Source: Diphasiastrum complanatum (taxonomy: Eukaryota; Streptophyta; Lycopodiopsida; Lycopodiales; Lycopodiaceae). Taken from it: 64,000 nt of DNA. Shown here one piece after another: positions 1 to 10,384 of the stretch (position 1 is the stretch's first letter; each line of letters opens with the position of its first letter). The notes beneath the pieces were generated by a model, which was not told the origin of the DNA, searched no databases, and saw only the letters and a list, made by a program, of their open reading frames with translations. The stretch spans positions 29,165,410-29,229,409 of the forward strand of contig CM055107.1 of assembly GCA_029204225.1 (NCBI GenBank), written 5' to 3'. A program made the translations under genes and the position numbers.

Positions 1-229
1 ATATAACTATTCACATCACACAGGCTTGCAATAGTGAATAAGCCTCAATATTTCCAATACAATAAGTAAAAAGCTATGTTAGAGACTTTGACGGTATGGT
101 CTTGTCTTTGCAAACCAAGGCAACAAATAAGAAGTAGCTTACACTTTTCTTTGAACTGGAGTACTTAATGCAGAGTAAAATCACAAGGATTGTCAGCATC
201 AAGGGAAGTTGTCATTCTCTCTGCCAAAC

Positions 230-460
230 CTTCAAAAGTCCTGAGGTTTTTGTTCCTTGCATCAGTTTTGTGGCTCATATCTTGTCTACAATTCTGTATA
301 ACATACTCTATGCCAATTTTGAAGACCCAGTTCCTTTGAGTCGAGTTCCAGTATGTTGTATCTGCCATTATTACTCTGTTAACTTTGAGTGCTGCAACAA
401 AAACATGATCTTCAAGTTTAACATGGATTGCAGGGGGTATCAGAGATACGTAAAGATTCC
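230..460 (-). CDS. Exon of LptF/LptG-like permease (jellyroll part)
   Basis: Partial coding exon, read on the minus strand. It contains a segment (RVIMADTTYWN, then NWVF) that matches the pattern of the periplasmic beta-jellyroll of LptF/LptG (YjgP/YjgQ) permeases, where strands of the type 'RVI.AD.A.W....WVF..G..Y' are typical. A good donor (AAG|GTTTGG) sits at 230. Two acceptors are possible: after 'tgctcaacag' (exon to 460) or after 'tgtttttgttgcag' (exon to about 403), and the second better fits the family. The same strand carries matching upstream exons at 3.4-4.0 kb and 17.1 kb. The rest of the gene would lie off the left edge. The family match is by eye only. Confidence 0.5.
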
Positions 461-1902
461 CTGTTGAGCAAAACACAACTGAACAAAGATTTGAATCATG
501 CTACCAAAAAATGTTAACCACGAATCTAATCAATGTTATCTGTTTATCATCATCTAAACCACATGATTAAGGAAAACATTTGATTGATATAAATACATAG
601 TACTTTGGCACACTCCTTCCTTAGATAAAGTGTAATAGAAAAGTGTAAACGAGTCTATGTAGATAGTAAGGGAAACCAACTGCATAAATCATCTTTAAAT
701 TACCTACAGTATCACATCAAACAAGACTCTCATGCTTGTGAAAGGAACTGAATTTGAAATTCTTGCATAGGAGGGGCAAAAGCTACTTGTATATCACCTC
801 TTCTTTCATGATCTTTGAATCTAGTATTGTACATTAGAGAATCAAATTGTTGACTCACTGTAGAATCGTCCTGGACCCAAGCTACCCCAGCCACACAATT
901 ATTCCTATTGCACACTCCCAAGCTACAATCAAAATCTAAGAAATAGCGGCATCCAATATGACCAGCACCAACCCCAATCTAGGATTTAGAAGTCTGTCAT
1001 TAGTCGTAGCAAACATATGGCAAAGAATCACCACCACTACAAATATAATGGATGGCACCAGAGATGACATATTCTTCTTATAGGCTTTTGGTAGGCATGC
1101 CACATGGCACGTGGCATCTTCACACAAACATGTCACAATTACATCAGTACAAAAGATTTTAGATAGACTGAAATTAAAAGGGTGCAAAATATGGTTTTTG
1201 ACATCTTACATGGGAGTGAAGCAAACAATGACTTACCCCATATTATTGGACAAAACACTCTTCTTCCATAGCCATGAAGAGGCCGATCTGCTCCATAGAA
1301 AACTTGCACTCTTGAAAATAGCATACCAAATTTGTGAGGCCTCAAAATCTAGGAAGCAAGCGGTGGCTTCAATGTTTCACTGAAACACATTTCATTCAAT
1401 GAAACTCCATTTCAAAAAGTCTGTTTCAAACAGACCGTTCGAAATGGATTTTTAAGATAAAGCAGTAAAAAAAACTTCCTAATGTGGGTGTGTGAAAGTT
1501 TGGTATATCATACTTTAGTTAGAACTTAGTAGGGAATACTAGAATTATGAATACCTTGTGCATGTGCATTGTGTGATGTATCCTAATGTCTCATTGAGTC
1601 CTCAGTCATGTAAGTGTGTCGACTACCAATTGTTATATTGTCATTGTATTCAGCTATAATCACTGACACTTAAACAACACTTGGTTTTCCTTTAACAGAA
1701 GGCTAGGAATAAACCAAGCAAAAACGAAAACCCCTAAAAACCCTAAAAAACTCTCAAACGCATTTCAAACACATTGCAAAAAGGCTTTTCAAAAAGGTCC
1801 ATGAAACATTGGGTGGCTTGCACATTGGAAATTATAGCAAGGTGATTGGCCTAAAGCAATTAACAACATAATATCCTACTTATAGTGAAACACTTTGGAA
1901 GG
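461..1902. other. Intron-like sequence, nothing recognised
   Basis: AT-rich sequence between two proposed exons of the minus-strand permease gene. Short open frames on both strands (for example 730-921 minus and 1111-1383 plus) show no family motif and no convincing splice context. I see no RNA gene or mobile element. Confidence 0.4.
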
Positions 1903-2700
1903 TGTTACGACCTTGGTTCCCTAGTTAAAAAGCTCGAACCCAAAGTCAAGGGACCTCATGTAATGGTTAGGGGACCTTATGGACTCTAATTACTCATATC
2001 AGGGCAATATCACTTGTATTTGGTAGTCAGGGGCGCTTACTGAAGACCTGAGTTGACTTAGGGTGGTTGACTCCCATAATGGCAAAGGAAGTGTGGATTA
2101 TTAATTATACGGGGACAAGTTTCCTATCTATAGGAGCCTGAAGCTTGCCCTAGTATTATTGTCATCGTTGCTTTCAGGATGCCCTACTGTTGCTGTCTAC
2201 TCAAGACTTCTGAACCATGTTGAGAGCTTCCTAACAACAAATGGCTGATAGGGATTCATAGCTATCATGGCCTCAGTTTGATTTAAGCTTTCTTTAACCA
2301 AGAAGCTAATTTTGTTGTCTCAATCCTTCTCTAGGTACACAATTCATCATTCGAGGTTGATGCACAGTCAAATGGTAGTAAAAACACCATATATAAGCCT
2401 TCACATCATGTCTCTATGTGCTCAATTAATTGTACCAGCTAAACTTCCATAGAATTTGATCTTTAGAGAGAAAATCAAAAATTTTGACTATACTACTTGC
2501 AAAGCCTCTGTATACTTCGACAACATTGATCTAGATGTTCATAGGGATCATACTTTCCTCTAGGATTAGCAGGGAGTTGAGCATGAGCCATAGAATCTAT
2601 ATATAAAAAGTGTTTCCGTCATGTAATATGAGAATACTAGTTAACGAATCAATTTTCCATGATATTGGTGTTAAATTTAACTAGATGAGCCTTGACCAAA
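1903..2700 (+). mobile_element. Possible Gypsy LTR (weak)
   Basis: A TGTTACGACC start near 1903, typical of many Gypsy LTRs, is followed by a TATA-like 'tatctatagg' near 2127 and then by a retropepsin-like fragment on the same strand. No second LTR or target-site duplication was found, so the end is arbitrary. Confidence 0.25.
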
Positions 2701-2741
2701 TTCGTTCAAGAGCAACTCCATTGCTCTCACTTTGAGCCATC

Positions 2742-2957
2742 ATGCATGAGGTGGAAGTGAAAGAAAAGTCATCAACTCATATGCAAATAGTAGAAAAGTA
2801 CTCCTCACAAAATTATAGTTGTGAGTGTTGCTTTATTACAACTTCATTTAAACCAAATGAACTAGTTTGCCTTATAGATAAGATATTTGGTCATGAAGTT
2901 GATGTGCTATTGAACTCTAGCTCAATTCACAACTTTCTAAATTCTCGTTTGGTGTAG
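2742..2957 (+). pseudogene. Decayed Gypsy retropepsin fragment
   Basis: A 71-codon open frame ends in VDVLLNSSSIHNFLNSRLV, which resembles the Gypsy aspartic protease signature VDVL.DSGSTHNFL.SRL. The catalytic D-S-G triplet reads N-S-S here, so it cannot be an active protease. No gag or RT of the same element was recognised next to it. It is a fossil fragment inside the large intron of the minus-strand gene. Confidence 0.5.
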
Positions 2958-3442
2958 AGTATGTACTATGAATTGTTTATCTAGGTCATAAAGTTACCTC
3001 TAAGGGGATGCAAATCGATTAATCTCGGGGGGTCATTAGCAGAATTTCCTCAAAAAAGGACGTTCTTCAAGAGAAAGGATGAGTTTCTAAAACTATGGAA
3101 AAAAATATCCCAAAGACTAGTCCCCCTAGGATACATGGTTTTATTGCTGCTTCCAAAAGAACTCATGGATAAGATTAAGGAAGCAAAATTAACCTGTTAG
3201 GATGCGTTCCTTTGAAGTGGAGTTCAAGAATGTCTGCTTCGAGCTAAGCTCTTCAACAAAATCCACCTGTGAAAATGGGAAATGATTGAAGTCACTGAAG
3301 AAAGCACTGAGCCAACAGCCTTGGTTCACCTGTCAATTACTACTGTGTAAAAGTGCCCCGACTTTGTAAAACACAATAAGAGCCTTGAAATCTAGACTAA
3401 TTATAGTAGCAAAGACCATGTAATGGTCTTTAGACAATATAC

Positions 3443-3609
3443 CTTTATCTCCAAAAGAGTGACATTTGTTAATTCGTCTCCCTCAATACCATGGGCATAA
3501 AAAAGGTATTGCAAACCTGTTTCCCTAACATCAACAGGAAGTATGTGTTCATCTACATTCTGAGAGCATTCTAATTCTGATCCACGGTCATCTTGCACTG
3601 CACAAACTT
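3443..3609 (-). CDS. Exon of LptF/LptG-like permease (jellyroll start)
   Basis: The exon is bounded by acceptor 'gtactgatag' (high-coordinate side) and donor ATAAAG|GTATAT. Near its end it encodes TGLQYLFYAHGIEGDELTNVTLLE, close to the LptF/LptG signature 'LTRLFYARRFDG..M..VTVLD'. An acidic insert (DDRGSELE) precedes it. The region lies outside the membrane in the bacterial proteins. The exon phase does not join cleanly to the 230-460 exon, so a small exon between them may be missing or a splice site misassigned. Confidence 0.55.
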
Positions 3610-3764
3610 CTATCAGTACTATTTCACACAAACAGAATAGATAGAACTGATAGCTTGGGTGATATTGGCAAAGTGTCACTTTGGTGATTACTGATGGAAA
3701 ACACCATAATTACTACTTTGAACATCCAAGTGAAAAAACAGAGAGTTGTCATTCATCCGTGTAC

Positions 3765-3820
3765 CCAAACTCAGGATATATCACTGGGTGTGTTCCATAG
3801 CCTGCAGACCTTGCAAGTAC
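3765..3820 (-). CDS. Possible short exon of the permease gene
   Basis: After acceptor 'gttgtaaatgcag' the minus strand reads about 18 codons ending HPVIYPEFG. Cyanobacterial LptF-type proteins carry a similar 'N.IYPEYG' strand before the FYAR motif. The donor is uncertain (GT at the GGGTAC), and the phase with the next exon is unresolved, so the low-coordinate end is approximate. Confidence 0.35.
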
Positions 3821-3914
3821 CTGCATTTACAACACACCATATACTGTCGACAAATATTTTCAAACAACAAAAAAAAAAAATCTCCTCATAAGCTGAATTG
3901 ATAGCAATGCCAAC

Positions 3915-4000
3915 CTTTTGGGTGCTTGGAAACGGTTGGTTCTTAACATGTCTCTGAGCTGAATTTAGAACTTCCACAGCCTTCTGATTTGCCAGTGGTG
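3915..4000 (-). CDS. Exon of LptF/LptG-like permease (helix after TM3)
   Basis: The acceptor follows a T-rich tract (…tttcgtttcggggtctag) and the donor is CAAAAG|GTTGG. The exon encodes PLANQKAVEVLNSAQR, which fits the conserved 'VPAANY.A...L..A' stretch after the third membrane helix of LptF/LptG. In gene order it correctly precedes the jellyroll exons at 3.8, 3.5 and 0.4 kb. The TM2-TM3 coding part, expected between here and 17.1 kb, was not identified. Confidence 0.5.
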
Positions 4001-4971
4001 CTAGACCCCGAAACGAAAAAAAAATTCTGTGATGTGAGCTATTCAGGATCCCATGTGAATAATCTGAGTAATTTACCACTCTACTTATTAATTTGTCCAC
4101 AATTCTTATCTAATAATACTTCTTTTTACTTGTTCATTTGTCCACGGCATACTTGCTTCACTATCGTATTTTATTCCCAATTTAAATTTTTTAATATTGA
4201 CTCATATTAAGTATTGTGACTTTCCTCTCACGTTGTTTCTGAGGCCATTTCACCCCAAAGTCAAACCTAGTTGACCCATATCCTTATAAAGTCCTAAACC
4301 AAGGATCCTATTCTAAGCATGCCAAAACAAGCAACCACAAAGGGTACGGATGGTGGACAAACCCACCCAACCAATCCTAGATCGAACGGATCTAGCCCCC
4401 AAGCTATCGATCAATCTCAAAGAGGAATGAGGCATCCCACCAGCAGCATATGGCTACTAGTCTCACAATCAAGGATACACTAGTGAGAGCCCAATAGGTA
4501 TACTTATACCCTCCAAGGCCATGCACCACTAGTAGTGCACTGTGAAACCTCACTGGACACCTCAGCAGCCTATTTGGGCCACGTCATCTAGTTCCCCAAT
4601 GACTCACTGATAGACCCATACAAATCCACCATCAAGAGTTTAGGCCTACAACCATTAATTATGACCTTATACACATAGGGGCCCCAATTGCCTTTGGTCT
4701 ACTGATCTGGTCTACTGATCTCTAGCGTGGACACACTACCCGAGGCCAGTCATGGGCATGACAATCCTGATATGTTCTTTGATTAGCCTCCTACTTAACA
4801 TCGTCTCTCTGTGATAGGACTCACCTGACCTTTTGTCCAGGGTCCCTCACTTTGCACCTTGTTTATACTCTCTAATGTTTGCTTAACAGAAAACTCAATG
4901 GGACTTTGCAAGTCATTACTTATTAAAATTCAATCTCATATTTCCAAGCCATTTCAGTTCACCTGTTTTAC
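4001..4971. other. No gene recognised
   Basis: Moderately GC-rich stretch with short frames only. A plus-strand frame near 4320 looks compositionally like a retroelement leader but is broken by stops and has no motif. Confidence 0.3.
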
Positions 4972-5056
4972 CTGTCCAAGAAAAGATGCTCTTGGGGATC
5001 GTTTTGTCATCCTCTCCGAAGATTCAAAATCAAGATCCTCATTACAGCACACATTT
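4972..5056 (-). CDS. Candidate short exon, unknown
   Basis: A minus-strand frame of 28 codons rich in acidic and basic residues lies between a plausible acceptor (attatcctccaaag) and a strong donor (GGACAG|GTAAAA). It may belong to the minus-strand permease gene or to nothing; no family motif is visible. Confidence 0.25.
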
Positions 5057-5782
5057 CTTTGGAGGATAATAATGCATGTATCTAGACTATGGGACAATAG
5101 CACTAAATCACAATATTTACAGCATTGAGTGGACAACACATATCCCTTTCAAACGACACAGGTGAAAACATTCCCTCAAGACCTTTTGTTAGTAGCCCTG
5201 GCTGTTCAATACCTTCTATCAAACACATTCATGGGTTGTTCAAACTGGGACTATGTAATAGATTTGTGAACCTGTTAATATGTTTCTATTTGGTATTTAT
5301 GTTCTAGTAATAAATTTCAAATTAAACGGGTTGACTTCGCTTTTGCAAAATCCAACAAACAGACTACTTTACAAAGAAAAGGTAGGCACCATATAAAATG
5401 AATAAGATTTTTCAATTTCCCTGTATTAGATAATTATTGAAGGCTTCTGAGTCAAGCACCACAAATAGCAAAGCCTTGGAATTCACCCTAGTTCCTTCCA
5501 AACATAGCTGTGAACTTCAAAATGATTCGCTAAACTCATGCCCGATCAAAGTATCTGTGTGTTCCCATCATACTATCAAGAATACATGAAGACAGTAGAA
5601 ATTTTCAAGGAAATGATGATTTTTCCAACCAAGAAACACAAAACTATTCACCACACAGCACTTGCAGGTGTTGTCAAGGATTTCCCAAGACTTTAAATTT
5701 GTATATACCCAAAGTATACACTTCAAAAGGATTTCAATAGGACCCTACAGGCTTCCATGCTCTACCACCAGGTCACAAATAC

Positions 5783-5980
5783 CTTTAATGATTGTGCTCC
5801 ATCTAACTGAATAGTTACAGCATTGGGGCCATATTCTTAGCTGGTCCACATAAGCATCAACGAGGCCCCAAGTGATAGTCTCATTATTAGATTGCCACTT
5901 CAAGACCCCAGCATTTTGTAACAAACTTTTCAGAACAGGAGTTTCATTTCTCGGAACACCTTTTCCAAGCACTATTATTT
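5783..5980 (-). CDS. Candidate exon, unrecognised protein
   Basis: A minus-strand block of about 66 codons lies between a very good acceptor (tttgccccttttgttttgctaatag-type pyrimidine tract) and a consensus donor (TTAAAG|GTATTT). Composition is protein-like with a WGLVDAYVDQLRIWPQ core, and it stays open for about 290 bases. I do not recognise the family. It sits between proposed permease exons on the same strand, but its sequence does not look like a membrane segment, so it could be a separate captured or decayed gene piece. Confidence 0.35.
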
Positions 5981-7079
5981 CTATTAGCAAAACAAAGGGG
6001 CAAACAGATGGAAGAGCAAACCTCAGAAGGAGAGCCAATGACCATACTTCGAGTAGTCAGGCAAGTGTTTAAGACCATGCCCACCTGAAGGCTATCAATC
6101 GAAGGTCAAAATTAACGTATACCGCACCTCTCATTTGTTTAACAGGAGCAGTGAGATATCTAGATACGTCCGCCTGTTACACTCCAATGATCATTGACAA
6201 TAGCATGCAATCAAGTGCCCGCGACTTCTTGAAGTGACACTACTAGACTCCCTCTCACATGAAAAGTCTTTCACAAGACTAACCAAAATGCCCTCGATCC
6301 TAAATGGACCCAAAGAAACGAAACTTCATGCGAGACTTCAACATGGTGAAACAAAGTTAATTGGACCATGACAAATCACACGAAATTTTTTCAGAGAACA
6401 TTTTATAAAATTTGCATAATTGACTCTTTTTGGTGAATTACAAAACCTACCAATGAACCAATTGCACGAAATTCTTTTCAAGAGGCAAGAATTATCATAC
6501 TTTAAGACTTTGATACCATCAAGAACAAGAACCTGAACATTAAGAAGAATTAAATCTATATTTGATGAGGCACAACCTAGAAAACTTGAGTACAACCATA
6601 CATGGAGGAATATGTATTACCACTAAAGAAATAACCATTATTGAAAGGTGCAAAGGACTTTTTGAAGAAAAAACAAGGTAGAGGAAAGGAGAATATATGA
6701 ATGATCTAGAAGCAAGTGATTAACCTTACTAAGCAATAAATCAAGAATTCAAACAAACTTCCAAAAAAAAGGGCCATGTATAGAAGATACAAAAGGAAAA
6801 CATAGGAAAATGATAGAGAATTGATTAGAAAGTTACCACGAAACAACAAGAACCACGGGGCCTAAGCCAAGGTCGAATTGGAAACATGCATGCTAGGTTG
6901 GGTAAATGCAAACGGTCTATGCATGTAGGCCAAGTACAATCCTCACAAAGCTATCTAAATCAAACCCAAAGCACACCAAAGTAGGCACCAAATATCCACT
7001 TTACTGATTTATCCTGAAGGTACATATCAAGTTACAAGCCAAAAGCACATAAGAGCACTATTGCTAAGTCTCCTCCCAA
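5981..7079. other. No gene recognised
   Basis: AT-rich sequence with no open frame above about 85 codons and no retroelement motif that I can see. Confidence 0.4.
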
Positions 7080-7920
7080 CCATCTGCAGAGACTATGATG
7101 AGGAATGCCTCTCTCTAGGCTCACTTATCCATAATCCTCAAGCTACACATGTTGAATTCCTATATCAACTCAGAACATCGAGCTTTACTCCCTCAAATGT
7201 TGGGTTGATTGCAAAGGTATCTAATACTCTCATGGTCTGTGAAGATCTCAAACTATGCACTATACAAATAATGGTGCCAAGTATTCAAGGCATGGATAAT
7301 TGAGAAGAGATCCTTATCATACACACTAAATGCTACTTGGGTGGGTTCTAAATTCTTACTCTTTAAGGCAATTGGCCTCCCATTCTAAGTCCACATCGCT
7401 CTTATTGCAGTCACTTGCATCCCTCTCAATCACAAATGTTGATTAGGATCAATGACTTTCAATAGTGGTGTTGTAGCAATCATCCACATAAGAAGAACTC
7501 TCCTGTTGTGGCTGATGCCAGTAGAAATCATTTCTCTTCCCCTTGAAGAGATTGTCATAGCTATTGCGTAATTGTTGAAAAATCGTTGATAATATCTTGT
7601 AAGACCTAAAAAGACTTAAAGGTTTGACAAACTAGCTAACGTTGGCCAATTCAAAATGGCCTCTATGTTTGTTGGGTCCATCCTTATTCCGGTCTGTGAA
7701 ATAATATTGACCGAAATAACTAATCTCTTTAGTGAAAATTTCACATTTGGATTTTTCAGCTTATAAGTTATGCTTTCTTAAAGATCGTAACACTTTTTAG
7801 ATGTTTCAAATGTTCAGCTTTTGTCTTACTATAGACAAGGATGTCATCTAAAATGACAACCACAAACTTATGAAGTACAGTCTTAACACATTGTTCATCA
7901 GGGTCATGACATCACTAGAA
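7080..7920 (-). pseudogene. Decayed Gypsy reverse transcriptase-RNase H
   Basis: Minus-strand translation in shifting frames gives, in order, VVVILDDILVYSKTKAEHLKHL (RT catalytic motif with I-L-D-D), a degenerate connection (VFLGLTRYYQRF) and an RNase H piece (YDKDLFSIIHALNTWHHYL, then FTDHESIRYL). This is the usual Gypsy order. Many stops and frameshifts make it a fossil. No LTR, integrase or gag of the same copy is visible nearby, and the flanks to about 9.1 kb are unassigned. Confidence 0.75.
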
Positions 7921-9121
7921 CATTTGTAAAAGAGTTTATGAAATCAAATGACTACATTATTCTCTACATTTTAGGAAGGATAAGTTAGTTGAATACCTCT
8001 GCAAATAAAAAATGTGAAGCACTAGCCACAAAGAGTAGCATGAAAGTTGGAACAATTATTCTCCAACTTTTCAAAGAAAACATCCTTAGCGCTGCAAAAG
8101 CATAGAATAAGTCAATTTCTAAATAATTATGAAATAAAGCATATTTTTGCACAAGCTACTCCTATCCTTAAAAGATACTTGGTTTCTAAAAGACCATAAG
8201 TGTGCCATATGATCTCATGGTTCCAAAACTCTAAACACTTTGATTAAATCCATCGATTACTATCTGAGTCTATGTAAGCTTAAAAAAGAATGTGAGACAT
8301 GTTAGAATCAAATTAATTATTGGGAGAGAAAAAAACCTAAAATTTCATTATCAAAGCCCATTCGTCCAAAAGCAAGCATTGGAGCAAGGACACAAGCCAT
8401 TGGCAATGCAACTGTGACATATGACTACACCCACAATAATTTAGAATACATTATATCACAAATAAAGAGCTCAATGTTCTTAGAGAAAGAACTCAACCCA
8501 AAGGCAAGCCTACATATGATCCATGCGACTATTCCAAAAAACCTAATAAAAAGTCCACAACTGAACAAGCTATCATGCATCATTTTTATTGTGATGATTG
8601 AATTTAAACATTAATAATACCCCCTTCAAAGAATTTCAACTAGGAGCACCCTAAACTAGATAAATTGAATAATTTGTTTTCAAAAAGCAAACATGAAGTT
8701 ACAGTGAATTTTCAAAAGTGCTACTTGTAGATCAACAATTAACTATTCCCTTGCCAAACTCCACTTTCAATGTTTCAACTTGTGATTGGATCAAAGTTCA
8801 AATGATATGTCATAATGAATACAATGCTATTCCAATTCTAACAATTCACCATAATTTATGCCTCTAGAAGACTTTGAACTCTGATGCAGTTCGAAATCTA
8901 CTTTTGCATGACACACTATAAGGAATTAAGCAAAACACGATTTTTTGCTTATAACTAAGCATCTTTTCTGTATCCTGCATACATACAGTTTTACAGCAGT
9001 AAAACATAGAAAGGCAAAAACAGATAAAGAATGTATGTTATCAGGGTAAAATTGCCTCCTACAAACGCGCTTTTGAAGCAAAGGTAGCACGCTCCTCCTC
9101 CACAAGTCCCTACAAAAAAGC

Positions 9122-9125
<4 letters not shown>
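7921..9125. other. No gene recognised
   Basis: AT-rich filler between the decayed Gypsy piece and the LINE. It may hold further eroded Gypsy sequence; nothing specific is supported. Confidence 0.35.

Positions 9126-9171
<46 letters not shown>
9126..9171 (+). repeat. (TC)n microsatellite, about 23 units
   Basis: Uninterrupted TC dinucleotides just upstream of ORF1 copy A. An equivalent shorter tract precedes ORF1 copy B, which suggests that the pyrimidine tract belongs to the LINE 5' UTR rather than to the genome. Confidence 0.95.
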
Positions 9172-9174
<3 letters not shown>

Positions 9175-9374
9175 GGATCTCCAGCGATGGCCTAGCCCGC
9201 TCCAGTGTGGCGCTCCACCTGCGGACTTTTCTCCACCAGCGGACCTGCTCCATCGCTGCCCAGTGTGCGGACCTTTTTCCACCTGCGGATCTGCTCCATC
9301 GCTGCCCAGGGCCCTGCTGCTGCAGGTTATCTTTGCAGGTCTGAGCGTCCTCCATCGCAATAAGATCCCTCAGA

Positions 9375-10329
9375 ATGCCACGCCGCAGAGGAGACGTTGC
9401 CCCTACTCCTGCTGATCCATCCTCCGTTTCCAACATTTCTTCAACATCTTCCTCACAGCCAGATCCACCTTCCCTTTCTCCTTCTATGCCTGTTGGGGTT
9501 CCTATCTCCCCATCAAATCCTATTCTTGACAATAGTGAAACTATTGTAGCTATTCCCTTGACTCCAAACACTCCAGAAGCACCTGTTTCTTTTCCTTCAT
9601 ATGACTTGGTCAATCTTCTTCGGACTGATCAACTCCGTCTATTTGAATACCTTAACGATCACAGAGAGAAACTTGCTTCTCATGATTCTCTGCTTCTAGT
9701 TGTGCAATCGCATCTTCAGAAGTTGGATACTTCCATTCAAGAACTCAAGAATGAAGTTGCAGTTATAAAAAGTGAACCTTCTTCCCAAATCGCTACTTCA
9801 ACTAAAATCCAGCAGCTCGAAAGTCACGTGGAACAGCACCATACGGCTGTCCAATCATGGGCAGATGTAGTTAAAGGTTCGTCTACAGTTATCTCTCCAC
9901 CTTCGCCTTCACCTTCGTTTATCTCAGCCACGTTCAATGAGAGCCGTCTGCGAGAGCATAAAGCTCTCAATGGTCGTGTTAGATGTATTCCGAACTCCCA
10001 AAATGTTGTTGAAGAAGCTGAGAATTTTTTGGAAGGAAATCTTCAACACCATAGCAAAGGTGTGGAAACTGCCTGGCGACCTAAGAAGGACCTGGATACT
10101 CTTGTCATCCGCTTTCACATCAGTGTCTCACCGGCGTGAAGTTCTAGGGAATAGATTCAAATTGCGGGATACCAAACTCTACTTGGACGAAGATCTTACC
10201 TTCATCCAAGTTCAAGAACGTAAGAAGGCAAGACAAGAAGCTCTATCAACTGGCAAACGGCTTATCTATCGTGATGGTATTATCAAACTGGTAGATCGGA
10301 AGCCTGTAGTTACTGAGAAGAATCGTTAA
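9375..10329 (+). pseudogene. LINE ORF1 copy A (type II-like ORF1p)
   Basis: Starts at MPRRRG in a Ser/Pro/Thr-rich leader of about 80 residues, followed by a coiled-coil-like segment (LQKLDTSIQELKNEVAVIKS) and an RNA-binding-like core. The first frame stops at 10139; the rest continues one frame over from about 10120 to 10329 (RREVLGNRFKLRDTKLYLDED, then GKRLIYRDGIIKLVD). This layout (coiled coil, RRM-like core, C-terminal domain ending in a YRDG..-type strand) resembles vertebrate-type L1 ORF1p. I saw no CCHC knuckle, which most plant LINE ORF1 proteins have. One frameshift near 10120-10135 inactivates this copy as read. Confidence 0.65.
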
Positions 10330-10344
10330 TAAATCTTTCTTTCT

Positions 10345-10375
<31 letters not shown>

Positions 10376-10377
10376 TG
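10345..10377 (+). repeat. (TC)n tract between the two ORF1 copies
   Basis: Pyrimidine tract 'ttctttctt…ctctctct' starting right after the ORF1 copy A stop and directly preceding the start codon of copy B. It repeats the (TC)n-then-ORF1 layout seen at 9126-9375. Confidence 0.9.
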
Positions 10378-10384
10378 CTCCACG

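Noticed and set aside
9170-9613. Minus-strand frames containing an Arg-Glu repeat
   Set aside because: Read-through of the (GA)n strand of the LINE microsatellite.
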